The position numbers were made by a program, and so were the translations under genes. DNA of 38,498 nucleotides from a virus. The stretch covers positions 1 through 38,498 of IMG/VR virus record IMGVR_UViG_3300043468_000106; one strand, given 5' to 3'. The notes under the pieces were generated by a model that ran no database searches, was not told the DNA's origin, and saw only the letters and a program-made list of their open reading frames with translations. Within the stretch, counting starts at the first letter, position 1. Every line of letters begins with the position of its first letter. Positions 1-8,078 of this stretch are shown here, one piece after another.

Positions 1-280
1 TGATCATCCACTGCGATGCGCCTTTTCCAATTTCGATGTCGTGCTGGTACAGAGCTTGACGCTCCTCACCCGCAGTCTGCGTCTGAATCTGCTCTAACTT
101 GATTTCTTCGACGCGAGCTTGCGCAAGAAAGCCGCGCTCAGCTAACGCCAGTTCGCGCTCCTTTTGCGCGGCGACAAGGGCTAACTCATGCTTCTTGTCT
201 TGGCGGTCTTGGAAGATTTGCAGAATCTTGGGCAAACCGCCTGCAAGGAACGACAGGAATGTGCTAACCATTGTCATCAT
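1..280 (-). CDS. Holin-like membrane protein, truncated by window edge (copy 1)
   Basis: This is the N-terminal 93 residues of a protein matching the complete 161-aa holin at 36882-37367. It has the same MM start, a short N-terminal hydrophobic stretch, then a charged helical region rich in K, E, Q and R. The C-terminal transmembrane helices lie beyond the window edge. Its start overlaps the stop of the preceding 137-aa gene by 4 nt, as in the right-hand copy. The first ~165 bases have many, mostly silent, differences from the right copy, whereas bases ~165-280 are almost identical. It is either the same gene seen twice in a permuted contig or a diverged second copy. Confidence 0.75.
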   Translation of the reverse strand, partial: MMTMVSTFLSFLAGGLPKILQIFQDRQDKKHELALVAAQKERELALAERGFLAQARVEEIKLEQIQTQTAGEERQALYQHDIEIGKGASQWMI

Positions 281-690
281 TTGGAAGCCCTCACTACGTC
301 GTCGCCCTTGGTAACGGTGACATGATCGCCCTCAACGTCCACCCGCATCGGCTGCTCTTTGCGATCCAGCCGGTCTAGTTTGGCGATCAGTTCCTTAATT
401 ACCTCAAACTCGGGTTTATCTTCCTTCTCCACCGTGCCTGCAATGCTGGCAAGCATAGAGATAAGAGCGGTCAGCGAGGCACCAAGCAGCCCCATCACGG
501 CAGCGATCTTGTCCGAATCTAGCGCAAGGCTAGACAGCACGCCGATCACCACAATGGCCGTGATGTATTTCAGCCCGTCCTTACCAATGGCTTTACCGGC
601 TACGTCCTTGGCAGACGACTGCGCTTCAAGCCGTTGCAACTCGGCCTGTATTTGCACTTTTAGCAACTGGATGTCGGTAACGTCGTTCAT
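277..690 (-). CDS. Small membrane protein, probable lysis cassette (copy 1)
   Basis: The protein has 137 aa. A charged N-terminal helix (about 5-25) is followed by two adjacent hydrophobic segments at about 42-58 and 64-85. The C-terminal part is acidic, with a possible coiled coil around 92-115 and a V/T-rich tail. It differs from the right copy (37364-37777) by a single residue, Ala versus Thr, in the IAKLDRLD segment. It sits directly upstream of the holin with a 4-nt overlap, so a role in lysis as an accessory holin or holin regulator is inferred from context only. No family is recognised. Confidence 0.8.
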   Translation of the reverse strand: MNDVTDIQLLKVQIQAELQRLEAQSSAKDVAGKAIGKDGLKYITAIVVIGVLSSLALDSDKIAAVMGLLGASLTALISMLASIAGTVEKEDKPEFEVIKELIAKLDRLDRKEQPMRVDVEGDHVTVTKGDDVVRASK

Positions 691-699
691 TTTTAACCT

Positions 700-798
700 T
701 TAACTAAAGAACAGTATTGTTAATAGTGCTGCAAACAGTACGCTTACGCAGGCAATTACTTTTAAATTAGCGCGAGTCCGCACCCATGCCGCCCACAT
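700..798 (-). CDS. 32-aa single-pass membrane peptide
   Basis: A short reading frame starts at ATG 798-796, overlapping the TGA of the 73-aa gene (TGATG arrangement), and ends at TAA 702-700. It has a short Trp/Arg N-terminus (MWAAWVRTRANLK) followed by one hydrophobic helix to the C-terminus (about 13-32). The position among lysis-type membrane genes, the coupling, and the otherwise empty 100-bp gap support it. The function is unknown. It could be a small holin/antiholin-like peptide or chance. Confidence 0.45.
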   Translation of the reverse strand: MWAAWVRTRANLKVIACVSVLFAALLTILFFS

Positions 799-1019
799 CA
801 CTTGTCAGCCTTTTCGTCCAACTTGTCCCAGATGCGGGTCAGGATTTGCTCAATACGCTCTAAGGCGGACTTGTAGTCATCGCGGCGCACGAACTGGTGC
901 ATCATCTCTTTGTGGTCACGCTGAAGGTTCTCTAGGCTCGTCGTAATCGAGCGCAGCGTCCATCCGGCAAATGCCGCAGCCACAGTCATTGCAATGTTAA
1001 AAGCCGCCTGATAGTCCAC
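798..1019 (-). CDS. Membrane-anchored coiled-coil protein
   Basis: The protein has 73 aa with a GTG start at 1019, chosen because GGAG lies about 7 nt upstream. An N-terminal hydrophobic segment (about 7-23) is followed by a long charged helix with heptad-like spacing (residues 28-70). This architecture (N-terminal anchor plus coiled coil) resembles inner-membrane spanins and other small phage lysis proteins, but no motif fixes its identity. It lies 1 nt after the preceding 64-aa gene and overlaps the next small peptide by 1 nt. Confidence 0.65.
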   Translation of the reverse strand: MDYQAAFNIAMTVAAAFAGWTLRSITTSLENLQRDHKEMMHQFVRRDDYKSALERIEQILTRIWDKLDEKADK

Positions 1020-1020
1020 G

Positions 1021-1215
1021 TCACTTCTCCGAAAGCGCCTGCGTGGTGACAGCCCGCAGCACGAGGTTTGCCAAAGCGCCGACCATTAGTATCGCCGCAG
1101 CCACTTCCTGCCCCCACAGCACGGTCATGTGACCGCCTACGAGTTCAAGGCCGCCAAGGACGGCAAGCAGGACATTCCACCAAACGGTCTTAGACTTAAG
1201 TGCGCCTTGCAGCAT
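1021..1215 (-). CDS. Small two-helix membrane protein, holin-like
   Basis: The protein has 64 aa with two hydrophobic segments (about 12-26 and 34-54) separated by a short turn, and basic/polar ends. The small size, two-TM topology and location between the ejection proteins and the holin cluster fit a class II holin-like protein. That is inference from topology and neighbourhood. It ends 1 nt before the next gene's GTG start. Confidence 0.65.
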   Translation of the reverse strand: MLQGALKSKTVWWNVLLAVLGGLELVGGHMTVLWGQEVAAAILMVGALANLVLRAVTTQALSEK

Positions 1216-1223
1216 GTAATCGC

Positions 1224-2717
1224 CTAAAACCCAAGTTGGTTGATGCGCTCTTGCTCCGCAAGGAAGTCCATTTCTTCTGGCGATTCGCCGCCAAGAAGGG
1301 CTGGCCCTGCTTGCAAGAATGTTTCAGGACGAAACGGCTGGGTCGGCACGCCGGAAGCAGCAAATGAGCGAAGTTGCTCCGCTCTGGCTAATGCAAGACG
1401 GTTAGCGGCTGCACGCGACGCATAACCCGTTCCGGCAAGAAGACCGGCACCGAGCAATCCGGCGCCCTTAAACGCGCCGGTATACCCAAGGCCGGGAGTA
1501 ATTGACCGGAAACTGCCGCCGCGAATTTCGCTAAGTCGAGGAGGCGCGGCCAACACCCCAATACCTTCAAGCATGGAAATGTCAAAACGGCCTTTCCCGA
1601 TTTTACGGATTAAGTCTTTTTCGGCTTCCGTAAATTGCCGCATAGCGCGGTCATTGTCGGCCAGTTTGGCGAACTTCTCTTTAATCTTGACGGCAGGTTC
1701 GCCTTTGCCGGTAGTGGCCTCACGAATCGTTCGCTCGATTAGTTTGCTGCGACTCATCCGAGTGTACAAATCACGAGCCTTAACTAACTCTCGTTGAACG
1801 GCCTCGGGCGCAACATCTTTGATGAAGTCATCAATATCTCTTACCAAGGCAGAGCCGATACGCGACTCATCCTTGCTAGTGCTTCCTGCTGCTCTGCCCG
1901 CCACTCGGCGCAGTACGTCCAACTGATTGATCGTAATGGGCTGACCAGTCTTGGCCTGCTCAACAAACGCATTAACCGCAACTTGCGCCTTGGGGTGCAA
2001 AACCGAGTTAAACCCAGATTTATTCAGAGTGTCTTCGATCTTGTAAGACAACTGAGCAATACGCTCAGGCCCCACATCGGCCTTTGCGGACTCAACGTTC
2101 GCATAAGCCCGCTCAGACGCTTTCTTCAGTTCTTTGGTTGTCGGGGCTTTTGCCGCCATAAACGGCCTGATCATGCCGCCAACAACAGGGGTGGCGGCGC
2201 CAATGACAGCGCCCTCTTCAATCGCTTCTGGATCGGCAACGGCAGCACTAACGGCGCCAGCGGTACCGCCGCCCGCAATTCTCGTAAGAAGCGGAATATC
2301 TCGCCCCAAGCCACCAGACTGAACGGCTCGGCCAAACTGATTCACAATCCGAGTCGCTTCTGGGGCCATCGCACGGATGCCGGGAATGGCAGTACCAGCG
2401 CGAATAGCACTGCCAAGCAGAGGGCCAGCGGCCATGCTGGCGGTAAACTGAGCGCCAGCACGCATGGCTTTCGCACGCTCTTCTGGCGTCATGCCAGTTT
2501 GGGCAACTTGCTCACGAAAGCCGGTTGCGCGATCTATTGCCAAAGACGGGCCTTCCTCTCTGCGAGGAGCAGGCTTGTTTCGCTTGCCGCCACGAGTGCG
2601 CGGACCTTTAGGGATTGCTTCTACATCAGACCCAGATGCGAGGAACGCATCCACGTCAAACTCGTCGTTGCTCGTTGCGGTATCCGCTAAGAACGCATCA
2701 ACGTCAAAGTCATCCAT
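1224..2717 (-). CDS. Internal virion / ejection protein (497 aa)
   Basis: This is an Ala/Gly/Arg-rich protein whose N-terminus carries two copies of the motif FDVDAFLA (about residues 4-11 and 20-27). A basic linker follows (about 38-52). The centre has several Gly/Ala-rich hydrophobic stretches (about 90-190), and the remainder is largely alpha-helical. It is the last of three consecutive genes (261, 419 and 497 aa) placed where P22-like phages encode ejection proteins gp7, gp20 and gp16, so delivery into the cell with the DNA is inferred. Its ATG follows the upstream TGA by 2 nt. No catalytic motif was seen. Confidence 0.7.
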   Translation of the reverse strand: MDDFDVDAFLADTATSNDEFDVDAFLASGSDVEAIPKGPRTRGGKRNKPAPRREEGPSLAIDRATGFREQVAQTGMTPEERAKAMRAGAQFTASMAAGPLLGSAIRAGTAIPGIRAMAPEATRIVNQFGRAVQSGGLGRDIPLLTRIAGGGTAGAVSAAVADPEAIEEGAVIGAATPVVGGMIRPFMAAKAPTTKELKKASERAYANVESAKADVGPERIAQLSYKIEDTLNKSGFNSVLHPKAQVAVNAFVEQAKTGQPITINQLDVLRRVAGRAAGSTSKDESRIGSALVRDIDDFIKDVAPEAVQRELVKARDLYTRMSRSKLIERTIREATTGKGEPAVKIKEKFAKLADNDRAMRQFTEAEKDLIRKIGKGRFDISMLEGIGVLAAPPRLSEIRGGSFRSITPGLGYTGAFKGAGLLGAGLLAGTGYASRAAANRLALARAEQLRSFAASGVPTQPFRPETFLQAGPALLGGESPEEMDFLAEQERINQLGF

Positions 2718-2719
2718 TA

Positions 2720-3979
2720 TCAGACTCCGAGTTTTTTGCGAACTTCAGCCGCACGCGGATGCTTCGGATTCTTTTTCAGCCAATCCATAGCCTTTTGACG
2801 TTCTGAGGCAGAAACGCCCGCAGCAGGTCTTTCAGCAGCAGGAGCCATGCGCTTGCCGGGTTTGTTGTCCTCAACAAACTGACGGATGCTCTTCAAAATA
2901 GCCCTGTTTGACTCGTAGTCATTAGCCGGATTCGTAACCGCATCCAACCATTGCTGGAGTTCAACGTTGCTGTTCAGTTCTTGCGCGGACATCCCAGTTG
3001 CGGCCTTGATGCCTTGCAACAAACGCAAACGAGCACTTTGTACTTGGTTACGCAACGATTGCGCTTTCGTGCCTGTTGCGCGACCGAGCATTTGCCCAAG
3101 ATCACTAGTCTGAGCAGAGATTTTTAAATTCTCTTGTGCGCTTCGCTTCGTGCTAGGGATAGCGCCCATGCGGTTTAATTCGTCGTAGTTTGTCTCCATT
3201 TCCTCGATAACGGAAATGAAGGCATCACCACTCTTCTCGCCTTTTTCAACCGGGGCTTTACCCTTCGGGCCAATGACGCCGGGAGAACCGATGCCACCGC
3301 CGCGCCAACGCTTGACATCGACCAGCAAGATTTGGCTAGGGTCATTCGGGTCTTCAACTTCTTTAATTTCAGGGTTGTATTCAGAAGCCTTTTCTCTCGA
3401 AACGCCTTTCGTTAGGCGCGGGCCTGCTTCTTCCCCTGTCATCGGATTAACAAATGCAACGGTATCATTAAGGTCAACTTGCTCCAATTCCTTGGTCAGC
3501 AAGTCGGCAGTCATCAGACTATTGGATTTGTTCTCAGGGCTGTATTCAACCGGAATAATCGGGTCAAAATCGGGAAACTCTGTTACCAACTGTGAACGCC
3601 AAGAGTCCCAGCCGGGCTGGTCAGTTACCCTAGCCAAAGTGTCACGCGACGTTGCCAGAATGGCGTCAATCCCGCTTTGGCGCTCTTGTACGCCCTTGCC
3701 GATTGACTGCATACCTTTGCCGCGCTGCTCTTCAAGTTCGTACAGTTCTTTCTGAGCGCCGGGTACGGCATACGCAAAACCAGCGCGAGCCAGTTGATTG
3801 CCATACGCAAGCGGGTCAATCATGCCTTCCTTCATGGCGGCAGTCGCAGCCTGACGCCGGGCCTCATTCAATCGAGCCATCTCAGCAGCCTGCGCTTCAG
3901 CAGCAGCACGCTGGCGGCCCAACTGCATGGCCTCATACGCATCAATATATGCGCGCCCAGATGCAAGTTCGTTAGCCAT
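2720..3979 (-). CDS. Internal virion / ejection protein (419 aa)
   Basis: This is a mostly helical protein: the N-terminal ~60 residues are an Ala/Glu/Arg/Gln-rich coiled-coil-like region, the middle is mixed, and the C-terminus is basic (GKRM and KKNPKHPRAAEVRKK). The composition and place between the DNA-transfer-like protein (3982-4740) and the 497-aa protein fit the second ejection protein of P22-like phages. No sequence motif confirms it. It is separated by 2 nt from both neighbours, indicating one polycistronic message. Confidence 0.65.
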   Translation of the reverse strand: MANELASGRAYIDAYEAMQLGRQRAAAEAQAAEMARLNEARRQAATAAMKEGMIDPLAYGNQLARAGFAYAVPGAQKELYELEEQRGKGMQSIGKGVQERQSGIDAILATSRDTLARVTDQPGWDSWRSQLVTEFPDFDPIIPVEYSPENKSNSLMTADLLTKELEQVDLNDTVAFVNPMTGEEAGPRLTKGVSREKASEYNPEIKEVEDPNDPSQILLVDVKRWRGGGIGSPGVIGPKGKAPVEKGEKSGDAFISVIEEMETNYDELNRMGAIPSTKRSAQENLKISAQTSDLGQMLGRATGTKAQSLRNQVQSARLRLLQGIKAATGMSAQELNSNVELQQWLDAVTNPANDYESNRAILKSIRQFVEDNKPGKRMAPAAERPAAGVSASERQKAMDWLKKNPKHPRAAEVRKKLGV

Positions 3980-3981
3980 GA

Positions 3982-4740
3982 TTATTGGCCTCCGTATGGC
4001 GGTTCGTAATAACCATATTGCGGGCTACGCCACGGAATAGCAGAAGATCGAACAGGGCTGTAAGTTGTTTTTCTGCTTTGTATATCCACCGGCTGTAACT
4101 GATTGGTTCGATATTGCGTAAAACCACTTAAGGCGTCGCCCAAAGCGGTTTGATAAATATTGCCAACCTGTCCCGCCCGATTGGCTTGAGCGGCTCCAAT
4201 ATCGCCATACGCTTGAGCAGCGCCGCCCGCGTATGCACGTCCACCAACACCCGCCATTTGCGCGGCATTTTGCCCAAATTGACCAAGGTTCATCAGCGCG
4301 TTAGTTACCGTAGAGCGTTGGTCCATCAGACGGTTATAAGCATTCATAAACTCTTGCGAGGCAAGGTTTTGCCCAAACTCCGTGCCCGCCTTGATGGCTC
4401 CGCCACTCAAGTATCGGCCACGAGCGGATTGCATACGAGCAAGGGCCTTCTCGCCCTCAGACAATCGGAATCCATAACCGGGATCAATCAGCACGTCTTC
4501 CATCGTTGGCGTCTTGGTATACATGCCGCCGGGGCCGTACAACGCCGTCAACTGGTTCATGCTCATCTCGCCAGCGCCAAGATACGGCTTCTGGCGGGCA
4601 ACATCTTCCTCGTACATCTGCTTGCGAAGCGCGATGTCTCGATCAGCCTGCTTTCGGACAGCCTGCTCTTGCTTATCGGCTGCACGCTTTTGAAGCACTC
4701 CCCCTACAACAGTGCCGATAATCTGAACCGGATTAGCCAT
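3982..4740 (-). CDS. DNA-transfer / internal virion protein, P22 gp7/gp20-like
   Basis: The protein has 252 aa from the ATG at 4740, chosen over an in-frame codon 9 residues upstream because GAGGAA lies 7 nt before it. The start overlaps the preceding stop as ATGGCTAA. An N-terminal hydrophobic stretch is followed by a charged coiled coil rich in K, Q and R. Then comes the conserved block DPGYGFRLSEGEKALAR, an ARGRYLSGGA-type motif, NRL, and a Gly/Ala-rich region. This signature is widespread in phage DNA-transfer proteins that enter the cell with the genome. Neighbouring ejection genes support the call. Confidence 0.75.
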   Translation of the reverse strand: MANPVQIIGTVVGGVLQKRAADKQEQAVRKQADRDIALRKQMYEEDVARQKPYLGAGEMSMNQLTALYGPGGMYTKTPTMEDVLIDPGYGFRLSEGEKALARMQSARGRYLSGGAIKAGTEFGQNLASQEFMNAYNRLMDQRSTVTNALMNLGQFGQNAAQMAGVGGRAYAGGAAQAYGDIGAAQANRAGQVGNIYQTALGDALSGFTQYRTNQLQPVDIQSRKTTYSPVRSSAIPWRSPQYGYYEPPYGGQ

Positions 4741-5182
4741 TTGGGAATTCCTCGCGATACTTCGCAAAACTTTCGCCGTATAGTGCCATTACCGCACCTG
4801 CTTTTTCCATAGCAGACTCTCGGCCCTGACACAACAGCACCACTAAAAGAACCAAGTCATAGTACGTAGCACGCCAAACAAACGACTTTTCATCTGCTTG
4901 ACCGCTACGCTCGGCGTCATCCGACGCCTTCCATTTCAGAATGGCCGTGCCCAGCGCGGGCAATAACTGCCCAGCGTGAGCCATAAAAAAACTGTTTGCA
5001 GGCATATTGACGAGCGCGCGCCATACGGTGTCATCCAACACCTTGCGATCTACGGCATCGCCATCGGCCACGTCGTCAAACGTCTGCGTGACATGCCACA
5101 AGTCAATTAGCCATGCAGCAGCGTCAGGCGGTATGTCTAGCACCTTAAAGTTTTCAATCAGCCAGTATTCGGCGTCGATCAC
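4733..5182 (-). CDS. Conserved hypothetical protein next to ejection genes
   Basis: The protein has 149 aa and starts at GTG (GTGA overlap with the upstream stop). It is helical and rich in Trp and Ala, with a hydrophobic segment LVLLVVLLC near residue 113 and an acidic patch around 35-45. The size and position just before the DNA-transfer gene suggest a virion morphogenesis accessory, perhaps an ejection-protein chaperone. That is inference only, and the family is not recognised. Confidence 0.65.
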   Translation of the reverse strand: MIDAEYWLIENFKVLDIPPDAAAWLIDLWHVTQTFDDVADGDAVDRKVLDDTVWRALVNMPANSFFMAHAGQLLPALGTAILKWKASDDAERSGQADEKSFVWRATYYDLVLLVVLLCQGRESAMEKAGAVMALYGESFAKYREEFPNG

Positions 5183-5514
5183 GAGATTTCTCGGCCTGAA
5201 CAGCGAATGTTGATGGCAGAGGCAGCGGACGCAATAGTCGAAATAGAGCCGCCAGAATCAATGGTGTGCCCGACCAATTCCGGGAACGTATACGTCTCGG
5301 AAGGCAACAAAGTCTTGCTCTTAACAATTAAGTTTGAATTGCTAGACGAACTGCCAACAGTAATTAAGTTTACAGAAATAGTGGCCGCACTAACACTGTA
5401 ATTAGTGGCTGTAAACTTATCTATGATAGCCGTTACGTTGGACGCGGTGTATTGAGTCGTTTGCGCGTCAGCAGCCGTTCTGGCTGAAATTAAAACTTTA
5501 GATATGACTGCCAT
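5179..5514 (-). CDS. Small beta-rich structural protein
   Basis: The protein has 111 aa from ATG 5514, preferred over a start 10 residues upstream because GAGG lies 5 nt before it and the longer form would overlap the previous gene. It is Ser/Thr/Ile/Val-rich with short alternating beta segments and very few charged residues, typical of head-fibre or tail-decoration proteins. It follows the Gly-rich fibre gene. The function is not established. Confidence 0.65.
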   Translation of the reverse strand: MAVISKVLISARTAADAQTTQYTASNVTAIIDKFTATNYSVSAATISVNLITVGSSSSNSNLIVKSKTLLPSETYTFPELVGHTIDSGGSISTIASAASAINIRCSGREIS

Positions 5515-5521
5515 AAATACC

Positions 5522-6577
5522 TCAAGGCGCAGAATCGACTTCAACAGTAATAACGCAGAAATTCACTATTTCTTGAGTCGCTGCATTACGAATTTGAATG
5601 TACAACTCACGTTCAACAGCGTTATTAGTTGCCGACAACGTGAAATCTCTTGTGGTGCCAAGCGAGAGCCATGTTTGCGGTGTGGCTCCGCCAACAACGC
5701 CACCGCCAGGAATCCCGCCGGGACCGCCTCCTTGCGGAGACCACTGAGCATAAACCTCATAATCTGATGAGGTTCCGCTGGTAAGCCATTCACCCGTGAT
5801 GTTGACCAATGTACCCGATACGTTAGTGGCGAGGGCTTGACCGTCAGATCGCAATCGGTAAGTCGCGGTTGCCGTGCCTCCAACGCCAGATAACGACAAA
5901 TTGGCCGCGTACTGATCGCTTAACACGACGTTTGATGGATAGGTCCAATAGAAGCAAATGCGCCCACCGCCGCCATTTCCTCCGACTGCGCTGACTACGC
6001 CGCCAGAGCCGACTCCGGGGCCGCCACCGCCGCCGGGAGTTCCGCCCGCAACGGAATAACTGGAGCCACCCGTACCCCCGCCTCCGGCGACGTTGCCAGC
6101 GTCTCCGCCGACCAAGTTAGTTCCGGCAGTTGCAGCGGACGTTGCTGGAAATGGAATGCCGCCATCAAGAACGTTGACCCCAGCGGCTCCGGGCGCAGTT
6201 TCTCCTCCCCCGCCGCCGTACCCAGCCGTTAATTCAATGCCTCCGCCACCGGGCGGAAATTCAACAACAGAAGGGCCGCCATTAGAGCCATCAGCGATCG
6301 TAGTGCTTCCTGCGCCACCAGTGCCGACATTGTAGGAAATTTGCGAAGAACCGCCCGCAACCGAAAATGAACGCTTGGCATATCCTGCGCCACCGCCACC
6401 ATACCCGGCGCTGCTGCCATTGACGCCACCTCCGCCACCGCCGCCCCACATTTCAACAGTGACGCCAGTGGAGCCTGTAGGGGCAGTGATTGTTCCGCTC
6501 TGGCCTGCCGCAAAGCATTGCCCACCCGGCGCGGATGATGCACTAGACAGCCACAGCAAAAAGTCTGCGCCTGACAT
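5522..6577 (-). CDS. Glycine-rich tail fibre / adhesin
   Basis: The protein has 351 aa. After a short N-terminus, residues ~25-210 are an unbroken Gly-rich domain with GGGG runs interrupted by S, A, P and aromatic residues, similar to glycine-rich receptor-recognition domains of phage adhesins. The C-terminal ~130 residues are beta-rich, suggesting a separate folded domain. It overlaps the preceding fibre gene by 1 nt (TAATG). A role in host-surface binding is inferred from composition and neighbours. Confidence 0.7.
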   Translation of the reverse strand: MSGADFLLWLSSASSAPGGQCFAAGQSGTITAPTGSTGVTVEMWGGGGGGGVNGSSAGYGGGGAGYAKRSFSVAGGSSQISYNVGTGGAGSTTIADGSNGGPSVVEFPPGGGGIELTAGYGGGGGETAPGAAGVNVLDGGIPFPATSAATAGTNLVGGDAGNVAGGGGTGGSSYSVAGGTPGGGGGPGVGSGGVVSAVGGNGGGGRICFYWTYPSNVVLSDQYAANLSLSGVGGTATATYRLRSDGQALATNVSGTLVNITGEWLTSGTSSDYEVYAQWSPQGGGPGGIPGGGVVGGATPQTWLSLGTTRDFTLSATNNAVERELYIQIRNAATQEIVNFCVITVEVDSAP

Positions 6578-7377
6578 TAACTAACTCCGGGGCCGTTAAT
6601 AATCCAGTTAGTGCTGCCTACCTTCAACAGTACGGCCATAGCATTTTGCGCCAAAGTGCGAGTTCCAGTAGAAGTGCTATTCGCCAAGGTCAACGTGTCA
6701 GTGGTAATAGCCACTGAAAGCGACGTGGCATTTCCGTTTACAACCCCGATGATAGTGCCGATTGGAAACGCAGCAGCACTGTTTGCAGGAATGGTGAGCG
6801 TTATGCTCGTTCCATTCATGTAAATGTGCTTACCAGCATCGCACAACTTTAATTCATAACTGGCTGTTTGGCTGTTCTGCGGGCAATCTCGATAGCCAAT
6901 AACATGATTGACGTTTGGAGTGCAGTTATCAGGAACTTTGGCTTGCCCAGTAAAGGTTGGGCTTGCGATTGGGGCAAACGTCGCATCTGTCTGCGCCTTG
7001 GTATACGCATCCGTGATGCCGTAACCAGCCAAGGTCGTCGGTGTATTGGTAATGTTTGACCAATTTATTCCGGTTACTGCCGGATCAATAATTGCCGGGA
7101 TGTTGTCGTATGTGCCAATCAAAACGCCCGCAGAGGTGCGAACTATGAATTTGTAAGCGTATCCCTCTGTTAACCAAATCTCCGCAGGCGTGCGTCCAGC
7201 CGAGTTCAGCACGATGGGATTGCTGTTAGCCGTTCCGCCCGTGCTGCTTGTATAGGTTGCGCGAGGGGTCGTGGTACCAGCGTCATACGAATAAACAAGA
7301 CCGCCCGAAAGCGGATCGCCGTTGTTGTCGAAAAACTGTGCGCCAGCGCCAGCAAAGGCCGAAAGATTAACGGTCAT
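6577..7377 (-). CDS. Tail fibre / tailspike protein with common N-terminal domain
   Basis: The protein has 266 aa. The N-terminal ~95 residues carry the recurrent phage fibre module recognised by AGAGAQFFDNNGDPLSGG, a Y-DAGTTTP-ATYTS segment and NPIVLNSAGRTPAEIWL, ending in a GTYDNI motif. This module attaches receptor-binding proteins to the tail in many podo- and siphoviruses. The remainder is beta-rich without an obvious enzymatic domain. It sits between two other tail proteins, with an ATGA overlap upstream and TAATG downstream. Confidence 0.75.
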   Translation of the reverse strand: MTVNLSAFAGAGAQFFDNNGDPLSGGLVYSYDAGTTTPRATYTSSTGGTANSNPIVLNSAGRTPAEIWLTEGYAYKFIVRTSAGVLIGTYDNIPAIIDPAVTGINWSNITNTPTTLAGYGITDAYTKAQTDATFAPIASPTFTGQAKVPDNCTPNVNHVIGYRDCPQNSQTASYELKLCDAGKHIYMNGTSITLTIPANSAAAFPIGTIIGVVNGNATSLSVAITTDTLTLANSTSTGTRTLAQNAMAVLLKVGSTNWIINGPGVS

Positions 7378-8078
7378 ATATTCACCTGATTGACGGTAAG
7401 AATGACAGACGGAATGCCGGGATGCACCGCCGTTGCCGCCTCTGCAAGTAATTGAACCGATGTGTCATCTGCCGCCCACATCAACTCAAAGTAGTCGCCA
7501 TTAGACATTTCAAAAAACAAATTTGCGGCACAAAAAATTTCGCCATTATTTCCTTGAATGCGTATTTGTGATGCGGTGTTTGAAACGTTTACGCCATTCA
7601 ACCTAGCCCATACATACGCCAAGGCCGTGCCGCCTGATGTTTTATCAAACTGTATTGAAAAGGCAAAGTTATATACGCCGGGCCTATTAGCATAGATGCG
7701 CGACGTTGGAGTTCCTCGACGAACGCCTTTGGCAACTACGGTCGTGTTAAATGTAACTGGATATGGGGTGTTAATAGCAGCCGCGACTTGAGTCGTGGTG
7801 TCATAAAACGAACCATAATCTGCCGGAACAATTTGCTGCGGGGGCGGCAAAAGTTGCAGGGCTTGGATTTGAGATTGAATATCGCCTAACGCGGATTCTG
7901 TCTGTGCAAGCGCGTCCGGCTGAATCTCAAAGTCGTTCAGCGTAAACTGATTTGTTCCCGACCCAGTCAGCACAAACAAATTGTTGAAAAAACGAAACCA
8001 CTCACGAGACACTAGTCCCGTGCGTTCGTCTATCAACGGCACGCGAGGAGCCGGTATGCGGGTAATGTTGCTAGGCAT
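7374..8078 (-). CDS. Tail protein with C-terminal jelly-roll-like domain
   Basis: The protein has 234 aa. The N-terminus (PAPRVPLIDERTGLVSREWFRFF) is a conserved phage tail segment. A short helix (about 65-85) leads to a beta-rich domain (about 95-230) with YGSFYDTTTQ, GVYNFAFSIQFDKTSG, NGDYFELMWAADD and PSVILTV motifs. That combination recurs in phage fibre or whisker proteins with a TNF/C1q-like fold. It is encoded directly after gp10 with an 8-nt overlap, where P22 has its tail-needle gene, so a tail tip or fibre-adaptor role is plausible. Confidence 0.7.
   Translation of the reverse strand: MPSNITRIPAPRVPLIDERTGLVSREWFRFFNNLFVLTGSGTNQFTLNDFEIQPDALAQTESALGDIQSQIQALQLLPPPQQIVPADYGSFYDTTTQVAAAINTPYPVTFNTTVVAKGVRRGTPTSRIYANRPGVYNFAFSIQFDKTSGGTALAYVWARLNGVNVSNTASQIRIQGNNGEIFCAANLFFEMSNGDYFELMWAADDTSVQLLAEAATAVHPGIPSVILTVNQVNI

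Larger units (their letters stand above)
1..690. repeat. Left copy of a 690-bp near-repeat (partner 37088-37777)
   Basis: The segment aligns without gaps to 37088-37777 at a fixed offset of 37087. By eye, bases ~165-690 differ at only about half a dozen sites, whereas bases 1-165 differ at many (roughly 80% identity). Similarity stops at the start codon of the 137-aa gene. It may be assembly redundancy from a circularly permuted genome in a mixed population, or a duplication with a recombination junction. Confidence 0.85.

Noticed and set aside
1794-2690. 298-codon plus-strand frame opposite the 497-aa ejection protein
   Set aside because: No ribosome site or domain pattern, and it is opposite a protein whose composition and position fit the operon.
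5752-5782. CTGATGAGG in the fibre gene, examined as a ribozyme core
   Set aside because: No GAAA element or flanking stems at suitable distances, and the sequence is coding on the minus strand.
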